Shown: positions 1 through 7,004, numbered from the stretch's first letter. The stretch is DNA of 10,713 bases from JAFDED01 sp964611635 (GCA_964611635.1 CAZTAS010000220.1:1-10713); one strand, 5' to 3'. The notes: generated from the sequence alone by a model not told the origin. Numbers and translations are program-made.

Positions 1-1
1 T

Positions 2-277
2 TTTTCTTTATTCAGTTTTCAAAGAGCTTTTTTCAAAGCGCTAAAGTGTTACGAATTTTTTAATTTTCTTCACCTTGATAAGGGAAAAAATAAGCGAAAA
101 AACATTTTTCAAATTGAAGAGATAACTAGCGAGATAAAAAGCCTTAAGGCGAATTTCAAAGTCTTGATGAAGATTTACTTAGGAACTGAAATCCAGCATG
201 ATATCTATCCGCCCTTTGAATATAGAAGAAGGCAAATTGAGCAATATGCCAAGTCTTTAAAAAACACTGATGTCTGA
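2..277 (+). CDS. C-terminal part of an unidentified protein, cut by the window edge
   Basis: The plus-strand frame is open without interruption from base 2 to a TGA at 275-277, about 91 codons, with no start needed because it runs in from the left. The residues look protein-like: a Phe/Lys-rich stretch, then a mixed helical segment (EEITSEIKSLKANFKVLMKI), then a polar tail with PPFEYRRRQIEQYAKSL. It ends 21 nt inside the 3' end of the convergent minus-strand gene (257-937), which is common for convergent genes. I do not recognise the family. The first 35 residues are AT-rich and low in complexity, so they are less certain than the tail. Confidence 0.5.
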   Translation, partial: FSLFSFQRAFFKALKCYEFFNFLHLDKGKNKRKNIFQIEEITSEIKSLKANFKVLMKIYLGTEIQHDIYPPFEYRRRQIEQYAKSLKNTDV

Positions 278-937
278 CTCGTTAATCCAGTTAATAATAT
301 TCGATGTAACTTCATCCGATACGTTCATTTTCCTGCCGTGTTGCTGAATGGCATTAATAATAGCCTTTTTAGACTCGCTTTGAAGCGGAATATTGGCGTC
401 TTTGCAAATCTGATAAAGGGTGAGGATTATCGTTGGTGTAGCTGGTCGCACGGTTGCATCGCCTTTGGCGGCAGCTAAAGCTCCCGCCAAATTAAGGTCC
501 TTTTTCCCCTGTAATACATCTTGGAAAATTGCCCAGGATCGCTCAAATAAGCTGCTTTCCTGAGGGTAATATTTTTTTATAATATCACTTGCAATGCCCT
601 TGAAAGAGGCAAAAAGATTCTTTAGATAGGAATCCTTTCCTTCCTTTGTCATGGTGAGAAGGACTTCCAATTGCCTGTCCTCGGGAAAGGATTTGGTGGC
701 ATTTAAAAGCAACTCCCGCGCGCCCTCAAAGTCATCCCCCCGAATAAGCTTCCTCGCTTGATCCAGAAATATTTCTCGGACCTGGCTCCTTGCTTCCTCA
801 TTGTCCGGATCAATCCAGGACACGCTTTCGGCTATCAGATAAGCATTTGAATATTCACGGCTCGTAAGCTCTTTCTGAAGCCTTTTGATCAGGAGTTGCG
901 TGATTTGGCCTTCTTTATCCATCTCTCCGGTATTCAT
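257..937 (-). CDS. Hypothetical 226-aa helical, TPR-like protein
   Basis: The 226-aa product is almost entirely predicted helix and has no signal peptide, membrane segment or cysteine motif, so it is probably cytoplasmic. Residues about 20-95 look like two or three degenerate TPR-type helical hairpins: AYLIAESVSWIDPDNEEA, then a segment with GDDFEGARELLLNATKSFPED, each with the small-residue and proline spacing of TPRs. After residue 100 the sequence is different: a lysine-rich helix, an Ala-rich stretch (LAGALAAAKGDATV), and a C-terminal part ending NIINWINESDISVF. The start codon overlaps the stop of the upstream 104-aa gene by four bases (ATGA type), so the two are translationally coupled. 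TPR-like proteins usually act as protein-protein adaptors. No specific partner can be named beyond the coupled neighbour. Confidence 0.7.
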   Translation of the reverse strand: MNTGEMDKEGQITQLLIKRLQKELTSREYSNAYLIAESVSWIDPDNEEARSQVREIFLDQARKLIRGDDFEGARELLLNATKSFPEDRQLEVLLTMTKEGKDSYLKNLFASFKGIASDIIKKYYPQESSLFERSWAIFQDVLQGKKDLNLAGALAAAKGDATVRPATPTIILTLYQICKDANIPLQSESKKAIINAIQQHGRKMNVSDEVTSNIINWINESDISVF

Positions 938-1248
938 TGCATCACCTGTACTTCTGCCAATCGACTTTCCAATCCTTCCCCAATCGTTTTCAATGCTCTT
1001 TGTGTTTGCCTTCTTATTGAATCAGGTTTAATTGGCCTATCGGCCTTCTTATTAAACCAATTGGCTATCTCCCCGTGATTCTTACACTTTCTAAGTAACA
1101 AATGAAATAGAGCTTCTTTGAACGGGAGTTTCTCTATAAGGATTTCTTCATAAGAAAGTCCCACTGTGTCCAGGAAATTGGGTAAATGATGATATTTTCG
1201 AACCAGATAATGAATGATGATATAGAATTTATCACTGTAACTTTCCAT
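934..1248 (-). CDS. Hypothetical 104-aa protein, possible HTH DNA-binding
   Basis: The product is 104 aa with no membrane segment. Its start is supported by AAGAGGAG about 9 nt upstream on the minus strand. Residues about 58-90 (HGEIANWFNKKADRPIKPDS, then IRRQTQRAL) have the layout of a helix-turn-helix: a helix containing EIANWF, a turn, and a basic second helix. This is consistent with a small regulator but the match is weak. The N-terminus (YIIIHYLVRKYHH) is aromatic and basic. It is the first gene of a two-gene operon with the TPR-like 226-aa gene. A tandem TTGTCCG repeat lies 16-31 nt upstream and could be its operator. Confidence 0.65.
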   Translation of the reverse strand: MESYSDKFYIIIHYLVRKYHHLPNFLDTVGLSYEEILIEKLPFKEALFHLLLRKCKNHGEIANWFNKKADRPIKPDSIRRQTQRALKTIGEGLESRLAEVQVMQ

Positions 1249-1263
1249 AGTTAACTCCTCTTA

Positions 1264-1279
1264 TTGTCCGATTTGTCCG
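1264..1279. promoter_or_regulatory. Tandem TTGTCCG repeat, possible operator
   Basis: TTGTCCG occurs at 1264-1270 and again at 1273-1279, a 9-bp period. It sits in the 160-nt divergent intergenic region, just upstream of the minus-strand operon start at 1248. A repeated 7-mer next to a start codon fits a binding site for a regulator, possibly the 104-aa protein itself. No strong sigma-70 promoter pair stood out for either direction. Confidence 0.25.
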
Positions 1280-1409
1280 GCGCCCAAAAATCTTTGGTAG
1301 TGTCTGGTCATCAAGCTTCATTCCCACCTAAGCGTTAGAGATAGACCTTGTATATCAAATTGCAAAAATGGTGTCAATGCACATCATTCACAAGAGAGGA
1401 GGCCACGCC

Positions 1410-1511
1410 ATGAAATTCTTCAAAAAATTCCTGAAAAGGCATGAGGTAAAGGTGCTAGCGCTTGTCGTGTTTGTGGCCAACGCGGCTTTTGGACTGAAAC
1501 TGGGTTTTTAA
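1410..1511 (+). CDS. 33-aa single-pass membrane peptide
   Basis: ATG at 1410 is preceded by AGAGGAGG with about 9 nt spacing, one of the strongest ribosome binding sites in the window, and the frame closes with TAA at 1509-1511. The peptide has a basic amphipathic N-terminus (MKFFKKFLKRHEVK) followed by a hydrophobic stretch (VLALVVFVANAAFGLKLGF). That is the layout of a small inner-membrane peptide with its basic end in the cytoplasm. It is the first gene of the plus-strand operon and is followed after 34 nt by the NTF2-like gene. No named family is recognised. Possible roles are a membrane subunit of a secretion or DNA-transfer apparatus, or a virion-like small membrane protein. The gene is too short to prove from sequence alone, but the ribosome binding site and composition argue for translation. 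Confidence 0.6.
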   Translation: MKFFKKFLKRHEVKVLALVVFVANAAFGLKLGF

Positions 1512-1545
1512 ACTCTTGATCCAATACAGGAAAGGAGGGCCGACT

Positions 1546-2106
1546 ATGCAAGCTCCTATTCTCCCTGAAGGGAATAAACGCAAATGGTCATGGGCATTTC
1601 CGAGGTTTGGGAAGGCCGTGTTCATTGGCGCGGTGATCCCCACTGTCCTGGCTGTTGGTACCATACTGGCCATTATCGTTACAATGGAGGCCCCATCCTT
1701 GTTTAAGAGGTTTTCATCAAGGGCTCCGGAGACAGCCGTTACCTTCGACCAGAACGGCGATGAGGCACGAGGTCAGGTCCTGGCTGCTTTCGAGAGCTGG
1801 CGACGAGCGCTGAGCGCGAGAGATGCGTCAGGCCTGGCGCGCCACTATTCCTGGGATTTCCACGGCAGGGGCAACACCTCCAGGACTGGCATCATTCAGG
1901 TCTATCGCAAGGTGTTCTCAGACGCAAGTTCGCTGACTGTGATGCACAACGGGGTGGATATTCGTGTGAGGGGAAGCCATGCCACTTTGAGCTGCGAACA
2001 ATACCTCTGGGCAGATACTTACAGCGACCACGGACGGCTCAACATGACGTTCGCCTTCGAGGACGGCGCATGGAAAATCACCTCTGAAAACTGGGAACGC
2101 TGGTAA
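1546..2106 (+). CDS. Membrane-anchored NTF2/SnoaL-like protein (186 aa)
   Basis: I chose ATG 1546 because AGGAAAGGAGGG lies just upstream. A TTG at 1516 would add ten residues and has no comparable site. Residues 1-22 are basic, 24-46 form one hydrophobic helix (AVFIGAVIPTVLAVGTILAI), and the rest is expected in the periplasm. Residues about 72-184 fit an NTF2/SnoaL-like alpha+beta fold: a helix with AFESWRRALSARDASGLARH, an YSWDFHGRG segment, then strands ending in FEDGAWKITSENWERW, the typical closing strand of the superfamily. These domains often act as assembly or ligand-binding modules. A short N-terminal anchor plus an NTF2-like domain is also the plan of VirB8-type secretion subunits, though this protein is shorter and has no VirB8 signature I can confirm. 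It lies between the 33-aa peptide and a small lipoprotein in one operon. Confidence 0.75.
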   Translation: MQAPILPEGNKRKWSWAFPRFGKAVFIGAVIPTVLAVGTILAIIVTMEAPSLFKRFSSRAPETAVTFDQNGDEARGQVLAAFESWRRALSARDASGLARHYSWDFHGRGNTSRTGIIQVYRKVFSDASSLTVMHNGVDIRVRGSHATLSCEQYLWADTYSDHGRLNMTFAFEDGAWKITSENWERW

Positions 2107-2129
2107 GCGGTAAAAGGAGGGTACTGAAA

Positions 2130-2342
2130 ATGAAAAGGACTCTTATTGCAATGCTGGTTCTGGCATTGAGCGCTCCGGGGTGCTTCTGGCCCAAGTCTCA
2201 GCCTCCTGTGATTTACAAGGTTTATATCCAGGAGCCTGTTTCACGGGATACCCGGAGCACACCAACCCGGAGGAAAAAGACGATTTTTTACCGAGACAAT
2301 TTCGGCTACCTGAGGTCAAAGACCATCGAGGAGGCGGAGTAG
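2130..2342 (+). CDS. Small probable lipoprotein (70 aa)
   Basis: The start at ATG 2130 has AAAGGAGG about 9 nt upstream. The N-terminus is a classic export signal: MKR, a hydrophobic run LIAMLVLALS, then APGC, giving Cys18 as the likely lipidated residue. The lipobox is not canonical, having Ala at -3 and Pro at -2, so lipidation is probable rather than certain. The mature part is about 52 residues, polar and basic (RSTPTRRKKTIFYRD), and has no recognised domain. Size and type resemble VirB7-like lipoproteins of type IV secretion systems, but small lipoproteins are too generic to assign. It follows the NTF2-like gene after 23 nt and precedes the next membrane-protein gene by 15 nt. Confidence 0.7.
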   Translation: MKRTLIAMLVLALSAPGCFWPKSQPPVIYKVYIQEPVSRDTRSTPTRRKKTIFYRDNFGYLRSKTIEEAE

Positions 2343-2357
2343 TAAAGGAGCGTAGAC

Positions 2358-2648
2358 ATGAATCCCTTTGAGCACAATCATTCCACTGGCCAGCAGGGCG
2401 ATCCAGAGGAGCAGAACCCCTTCAGCAGGTGGTTTGGAGACCTTTTTCACAGAAAGGATTTACCCGAGGACCCTGATGAGGAGCCGCCGGGTTTTCTGGA
2501 GCAGCTGCTTGCCTTGGCGCTGAATATAATCCAGGTTTTCGCCCTGTGGTGCCTCATATTTGTGTGCATCGTTATGGTCCCTGCCCTGACCACCGGTTGC
2601 TGGGTTGCACTCAATCTATTCATACCATGGCTGTTGGGCCTTCTATGA
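2358..2648 (+). CDS. Two-helix membrane protein with acidic N-terminal tail (96 aa)
   Basis: ATG 2358 is preceded by AAGGAG. Residues 1-45 are hydrophilic and rich in Asp, Glu and Pro (DLPEDPDEEPPG). Residues about 47-76 form a long hydrophobic helix (LLALALNIIQVFALWCLIFV), and residues 78-96 form a second (CWVALNLFIPWLLGLL), with a short ALTTG turn between. The protein is probably a helical hairpin in the inner membrane with both ends on the same side. No family is recognised. It lies in the tight operon, 12 nt before the cysteine-rich gene, so it may anchor or dock the soluble components encoded downstream. Confidence 0.7.
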   Translation: MNPFEHNHSTGQQGDPEEQNPFSRWFGDLFHRKDLPEDPDEEPPGFLEQLLALALNIIQVFALWCLIFVCIVMVPALTTGCWVALNLFIPWLLGLL

Positions 2649-2660
2649 AAGGGGGGACAA

Positions 2661-3149
2661 ATGAGAATGAACAGATTTAGGGACACTCTGCTCTATCTGT
2701 ACCTAACACGAGAGTATCCTGTACCGCCGCGTGTAAGGCATATCGTCTTTGGGAACATATTGCATGATGGCCGTTATGGGATTCCACTGGGGGGAGAGAT
2801 ATCACTCTTGCATGCGAGTTCGACGGGCATTGACCTGGCAGAGGTTTTCGTCCCTTTTCAATGCGCATGCGGGCATATCGCGATAGACATCAAGGACTTT
2901 GGTGGTCGTTGCACGGTGTGCCGGGGAATACTCTGCTCGAAGCCGGGGTGCCTGCGGTTTTGCGACCTGATGAATATTGCTGTTTGCCGAAGGTGCTCCA
3001 AAACCATCGACAATGTTGTCACCGTCTCCAGACGGGCGCAGAAGAAATTCCCCTGGAGCTGGAAGAGGAAGGCAAAGAAGATCGCCATAGAGAAAAGAAA
3101 ATACCTTGCTGAAATAAAGGAAAGGAACAATCTGCTGAAAGGAGGCTAA
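2661..3149 (+). CDS. Cysteine-rich zinc-binding protein (162 aa)
   Basis: ATG 2661 follows a GGGGGG-type Shine-Dalgarno site. Nine cysteines fall between residues 68 and 112: CAC at 68-70, CTVC at 84-87, C92, C97, C101 and CRRC at 109-112, plus His72. The CxC/CxxC spacing fits two zinc ribbons or a cross-braced double zinc site. The tail, residues 123-158, is strongly basic (SRRAQKKFPWSWKRKAKK) and then charged helix, as in a nucleic-acid-binding or protein-docking segment. The N-terminal 60 residues (LYLYLTREYPVPPR) are not recognised. The stop is two bases before the ATPase start, implying translational coupling, so it is a plausible DNA-binding or adaptor partner of that ATPase. The metal is inferred from the cysteine pattern only. 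Confidence 0.75.
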   Translation: MRMNRFRDTLLYLYLTREYPVPPRVRHIVFGNILHDGRYGIPLGGEISLLHASSTGIDLAEVFVPFQCACGHIAIDIKDFGGRCTVCRGILCSKPGCLRFCDLMNIAVCRRCSKTIDNVVTVSRRAQKKFPWSWKRKAKKIAIEKRKYLAEIKERNNLLKGG

Positions 3150-3151
3150 AC

Positions 3152-5022
3152 ATGCGCTTTCCAACCTATGAAGAAATCTACCAGGAGATCCTTCAGAAGG
3201 CTTTTTCCGGGCCTGAAGAAAACCCCTTGCCCAGGCCGCCGGCCAGAGAAGTACAGGGAGAGATAGGCATCGGCTACTTGTACGGCACGAGATTCATCGC
3301 CGGTCTCTCTCGGGAAGCGCTCAATCAACACTGTGCGATTTTGGGCAGAACAGGAGCGGGCAAGACAAACACCATGAGGGTTCTCATTGAGCAGCATATC
3401 GGACTGAGAATTCCATGGTGCGCCTTTGAATTGACGAAAAGAAATCTCAGGTATCTGCTTGTTGAGAAAAAGGTGGTTCTTTTCCGGGCCACGAAGGAGC
3501 TTTGCATAAACCTGCTGGAGATCCCAACCGGAGTCGAATATGGCATCTGGCTGACAGACCTGAGCCAGACCATGGCCGAGGTCTTCGGGCTAAAGGGGGC
3601 GTCAATGAACGTCCTGGGTGAGGCCCTGGATAATCTGTACCGGAAATTCGATTCCCAACGGACAGGTTGTTTTCCCACTATACGGGATTTACACGTTACC
3701 TGAGGCAGTGGAGGGACTCCACAGCGAGGAGTTCTCGGACGTACCTGGATTACATTGACCGCTGCCTCAACAAGACAGGAGCCATGGTGATGCAGTTGGG
3801 AAGCCGGGCAGAGTGCAACCGGGGCTTTCCGATTGAGGAACTCATCCGGCATCAGGTCATCTACGAGCTGCTGGGTTTGACTGGCGATTGCCAGAACCTG
3901 CTGACATCCCTGGAGCTCAAGCGCATACATCGCTATCGTATGGCATCAGAGAGGCCCTCCGGCCATAAACACACCATCTTTATTGACGAAGCATCTGGCA
4001 TTTTTGGAAAAGAGGCCACTATGACCCAGATGTTCATGCAATCCAGGGAGTACGGTGAGGCCCTCGTCATCTCCGTGCACCTGCTTACCAGCCTTCACGA
4101 GGACATCCGGGGAAACGTGCATACCTGGATCATCCTGGGGCAATCGGATTTTCAAAATATCCGAGATTGTGCCAATATGCTGGGACTGGACCCGAAATAC
4201 CATCAACTCCTGGGGTCCTTGCCGAGGGGTACAGCCATCGTGAAGACAGCAACGGGCTACATAAAGCCTTATCTTCTGCATATTCCTCTGGTAGATATGC
4301 AACAAGACTACATGGCTGACGGAGAGGTGGACAAGATAAACGAGAATCATCCAGTTCTCCGAGAGCTCATGGGCATGGTGGAGCCTGTCCGCATGAGATT
4401 TGCGAAAGAAGTGCGAGAACAGGAAAAGAGAGAGGAAAAGGAGCGGAAAGAGACTGAACGTAAGGCAGAGATGAATGAATTCTTGTTGATAGTCAACAAA
4501 AAACCATTTCTCGGTACGCGAGATTATTATAAAGGGCTTGAGTGGCCGGACTCAAAAGGAAACCGGGTCAAGAAGGAAGCTCTGGAAAAGGGACTTATTT
4601 CAGAGCATAGGGTAGGAAAGACAAAGATTATCACCTTGTCTGAAGCGGGGAAGGAATACATAGGAAGTGGTTATGCGGAAATACCCGGTAAGGGCTCTAT
4701 GGAACACCGGTATTACCAGCACAAGGTGTGCCCGTCCCTTTCGGGAAAAGGGTATCAGGCAGAAGTTGAGAAATTCTGGAATGGAAAGAGTATCGATGTC
4801 CTGGGTCGAAAGAAGGATGAAATCCTTGCTGTGGAGATTGAACTCCAGCCGGTGGAGCACGTGATAGAGAATATCCGCAAGGACATCGATGCGGGAGCCA
4901 AAAGAGTGTTGGTATTGACTCCCAAAGAGAAGCTGAAGGAGCTCAGCAAGTATATTAACGAAAGGCTGGACAGCGATATGATGGGAAAAGTCTCCATAGA
5001 GGCTATCCAGCATTATGTGTGA
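3152..5022 (+). pseudogene. HerA/FtsK-class ATPase with winged-helix and PD-(D/E)XK-like C-terminus, split by a frameshift
   Basis: Two overlapping frames make one protein of about 623 aa. The first (3152-3703, 183 aa) has the Walker A motif GRTGAGKT at residues 65-72. The second carries Walker B (HTIFIDEAS, near residues 274-282 of the joined protein) and later HerA/VirD4-like segments such as SVHLLTSLHEDIRGNVHTWI. The first frame reads FPTIRDLH and hits TGA at 3701, while the second resumes YLRQWRDS at 3697. One lost base within 3695-3696 explains the break, and I see no canonical slippery heptamer. After a charged helix (joined residues 415-442) come a winged-helix-like region (about 443-505) and an alpha/beta domain with SIDV and AVEIEL (D549, E562, E564). 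That domain resembles PD-(D/E)XK nucleases but has Glu in place of the usual Lys. HerA/FtsK ATPases move DNA or proteins. It is the last and largest gene of the operon. A sequencing error, true inactivation, or two working halves are all possible. Confidence 0.75.
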
Positions 5023-5505
5023 TGGCAATCTCAGGCAATTGACCCTCAGAAAAAGGAGGATATTGATTACGGGAGGAGCGAAGCTCTCCTCCCTTCGGAA
5101 TCATATAAGAAATTTTTACATATTTATTTAGGGCTCACTGCGTGAGCCGGTTTAGGGTTCCGCCCCTTCGGGGCGGGGCAAAACACCCCCACACCACCCC
5201 ACCCGTGGCGGGTAAAGTACGGGGAGAATTTTGGGGAATTGAGACAATTAGAAGAGGGAAAAGGGGAAATATTGCTGGAATCGGAATCGTTATGTGATGT
5301 CTTGCTTTTATAGTCTAAATTTCTGCTTGTATTGATAATTAACACTAATACTATTTTAAAGCAAACACCATGGATGCTGACATTAAAAACATATTGCGGC
5401 CTTGTCCGGTGGAAAATTTATCTCCTGGTTTTATCCGGAAGAAGAAGCTCACTGATGGCCCTGGAGATATATCGGGCCTTCGTATCTGGAAGGTAGTCGC
5501 AGGAA
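5023..5505. other. Noncoding region with four clustered hairpins between ATPase and excisionase
   Basis: No convincing gene is present. The first 200 nt are GC-rich and hold four hairpins: 5071-5093 (GGGAGGAG/CTCCTCCC), 5132-5148 (GGCTCAC, loop TGC), 5160-5176 (CCGCCCC, loop TTC) and 5201-5213 (ACCCG, loop TGG). Between the last two lies a C-rich run whose complement has several G tracts. None of the hairpins is followed directly by a T run, so simple terminators are unlikely, though the first lies 48 nt after the ATPase stop. A 22-codon ORF from TTG at 5063, with AAAGGAGGA upstream, runs through the first two hairpins but is probably chance. From 5214 to 5505 the DNA is AT-rich leader sequence for the excisionase gene. 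Confidence 0.5.
5332..5360 (+). promoter_or_regulatory. Candidate sigma-70 promoter for the excisionase-integrase pair
   Basis: TTGATA at 5332-5337 and TTTAAA at 5355-5360 are separated by exactly 17 nt (5/6 and 4/6 matches to consensus) in AT-rich DNA about 145 nt before the excisionase start. This is a pattern match only. Confidence 0.3.
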
Positions 5506-5712
5506 ATGGAAAAGAGGATGCTCAGCATAAAAGAACTGGCCGAATACATGGGCCTTTCTGCGCAAACCATCAGGAATCGGTTCTACGCGGGGAAATTCCC
5601 CATCCATGCCAAGAAAATCGGAAGGCTGGTCAAGTTCGACAAAAAAACCGTGGACAGATATCTGGATTCCCTTGCTGAAATCAGATCGGATGAAAGAACC
5701 ATTGACATGTAA
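5506..5712 (+). CDS. AlpA/excisionase-like helix-turn-helix protein (68 aa)
   Basis: The protein is a compact MerR-like or HTH_17 domain: LSIKELAEYMGLSAQTIRNR (first two helices), FYAGKFPIHAKKIGRLVKFD (wing) and KKTVDRYLDSL (closing helix). This is the usual plan of small excisionases and AlpA regulators that bend DNA at attachment sites and steer the integrase toward excision. ATG 5506 gives 68 aa, with AAGG about 12 nt upstream. A second ATG at 5518 would shorten it by four residues without loss of the fold. The gene lies 95 nt upstream of the integrase on the same strand, the typical xis-int order. Whether it acts as excisionase or transcription factor cannot be told from sequence. Confidence 0.8.
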   Translation: MEKRMLSIKELAEYMGLSAQTIRNRFYAGKFPIHAKKIGRLVKFDKKTVDRYLDSLAEIRSDERTIDM

Positions 5713-5807
5713 CTGTATTCCTGGCATGATCTGGGCATCTCATCGGAAAGGGGGTGGGATGCCGAGGTTGTGCTCCCTTGCAACCTGAAGAGTGAGAGGA
5801 GGTTGCC

Positions 5808-7004
5808 ATGGGAGTTTTTCGGAAAAAGAAACAAGACGGTTCGTTGTCGGAGTGCTGGTACATTCAGTATCCCTGCAAGATCAACCCGGAGAGCGGGAAA
5901 CCCATTTACACCACCAAAAAGGTGGGTGTTTCCAAAAGGCTTGCTCAGGAGATGTTCGAGCAGAAGATGGCAGAGTGGCGCAAGAGGGTTTCGCTGGGCA
6001 TTGAGGATACCACTGACAAGACCTTTGGCCAGCTCATCGACTGGTATCTGGAGCTATCCAGAGTCAAGGCAAAGCGCTCCTATAACAAGGATCAGGAGCG
6101 GGCCGAGGTCCTGCGCAAACACTTCGGCCGGTATCCTGCCAGGCTGATAAAGCCCTCCATGGTGGAGGCGTTCCAGAGTGAGATGCTCTCAAGCACTTCC
6201 AGGCGAGGATGCCCTTACAAGCCTGCCACGGTGAACCGGGTGGTGGCCCTGATGAAAAAAATCTTTAACCTGGCCATTCGGGAGGACATGGTGGAGAAGA
6301 ACCCCTGCTGGAAGGTGACCATGCTTCCCGAACACAACAAGCGGGATCGAATCGTTAGCATGAGAGAGCTGGAACAGCTTGTGGCCGAATTAAGGAAGCA
6401 AGTGGCAAGGGTCGTCATTTTCGGGTTTCACACCGGGATGCGACTGGGCGAAATTCTGGGCCTTACATGGGATCGGGTAAATCTCCAGGATGGGAACATT
6501 GAGCTCAGCTCCAGGGATACAAAAACAGGTGAACCTCGTACGATTTACTTCTCCAGTGAAGTCCGAAAGGTTCTATTGGAAGCCAGCAAGGTGCGAAGCA
6601 TTCAGCACAATTTCGTGTTTACCCATCCCAACGGCCGTCCCATTAAGAGCATCAAAGGTTCTTTTAAAAACGCCTGCCAGCGTTCTGGGATGCAAGATAT
6701 TCGATTCCACGATCTGCGGCACACCTTCAACACCAACCTCCGCAAGGCCGGAGCCGACCGGAGCGTCATCATGAAGATGACCGGCCACAAGACCGAGTCC
6801 ATGTTCCACCGGTACAACACCGTGGACGAGGTGGATGCACGAGTGGCGGTGAAAAAGTATGAGACGTATCTCAGGAAGGGGACGGCTGGAAGTAGTGTAA
6901 GTAATGGAAGTAATGACAGCCGGGACGAATCCGAGGTTTTGGCGTCCGGCGATTACTTACATATTACTTACGGGGAAAAAAGTGTTGAAGAGAGAAAAAA
7001 TTGA
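5808..7004 (+). CDS. int: Tyrosine-type site-specific integrase (398 aa)
   Basis: This is a phage-type tyrosine recombinase that inserts and excises the element by strand exchange at the att site. Domains in order: an N-terminal arm-binding-like region (1-65), a SAM-like core-binding domain (about 72-165, containing TFGQLIDWYLELSR and YKPATVNRVVALMKKIFNLA), and the catalytic domain (about 180-350). The catalytic set is complete: Arg212 in HTGMRLGEILGL, Lys239 in DTKTGEPR, His301 and Arg304 in FHDLRHTFNTN, His327 in MTGHKTES and the nucleophile Tyr336 in HRYNTV. ATG 5808 has GAGAGGAGG upstream. The tail after residue 358 is low in complexity (SSVSNGSNDS) and its DNA holds repeated 9-mers that may be recombinase sites. 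The stop codon lies within the tRNA terminator hairpin, 45 nt from the tRNA-Leu 3' end, so the element most likely uses that tRNA as attB. Confidence 0.95.
   Translation: MGVFRKKKQDGSLSECWYIQYPCKINPESGKPIYTTKKVGVSKRLAQEMFEQKMAEWRKRVSLGIEDTTDKTFGQLIDWYLELSRVKAKRSYNKDQERAEVLRKHFGRYPARLIKPSMVEAFQSEMLSSTSRRGCPYKPATVNRVVALMKKIFNLAIREDMVEKNPCWKVTMLPEHNKRDRIVSMRELEQLVAELRKQVARVVIFGFHTGMRLGEILGLTWDRVNLQDGNIELSSRDTKTGEPRTIYFSSEVRKVLLEASKVRSIQHNFVFTHPNGRPIKSIKGSFKNACQRSGMQDIRFHDLRHTFNTNLRKAGADRSVIMKMTGHKTESMFHRYNTVDEVDARVAVKKYETYLRKGTAGSSVSNGSNDSRDESEVLASGDYLHITYGEKSVEERKN
6897..6971. repeat. Repeated 9-mers at the integrase 3' end, possible arm-type sites
   Basis: GTAAGTAAT at 6897-6905 is followed directly by GGAAGTAAT at 6906-6914. 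The reverse complement ATTACTTAC then appears twice, at 6952-6960 and 6963-6971, with an 11-bp period. The two pairs face each other across 37 bp. One more near copy, ATAACTTAC, is at 7151-7159 beyond the tRNA. Their position 80-155 bp from the tRNA 3' end fits integrase or excisionase arm sites. Confidence 0.4.

Noticed and set aside
3325..3930. 201-codon minus-strand ORF within the ATPase gene
   Set aside because: It is an antisense shadow of the ATPase, whose Walker A motif is on the plus strand, with no ribosome binding site.
1410..5022. Filamentous phage (inovirus) identity for the operon
   Set aside because: Small membrane ORFs before an ATPase are suggestive, but the ATPase is HerA/FtsK-like and carries no Zot/pI-type membrane segment. 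No replication initiator or coat signature is seen.
5370..5678. 102-codon ORF overlapping the excisionase gene
   Set aside because: Its second half lies in another frame over the well-supported HTH gene, its composition is not protein-like, and it has no ribosome binding site.
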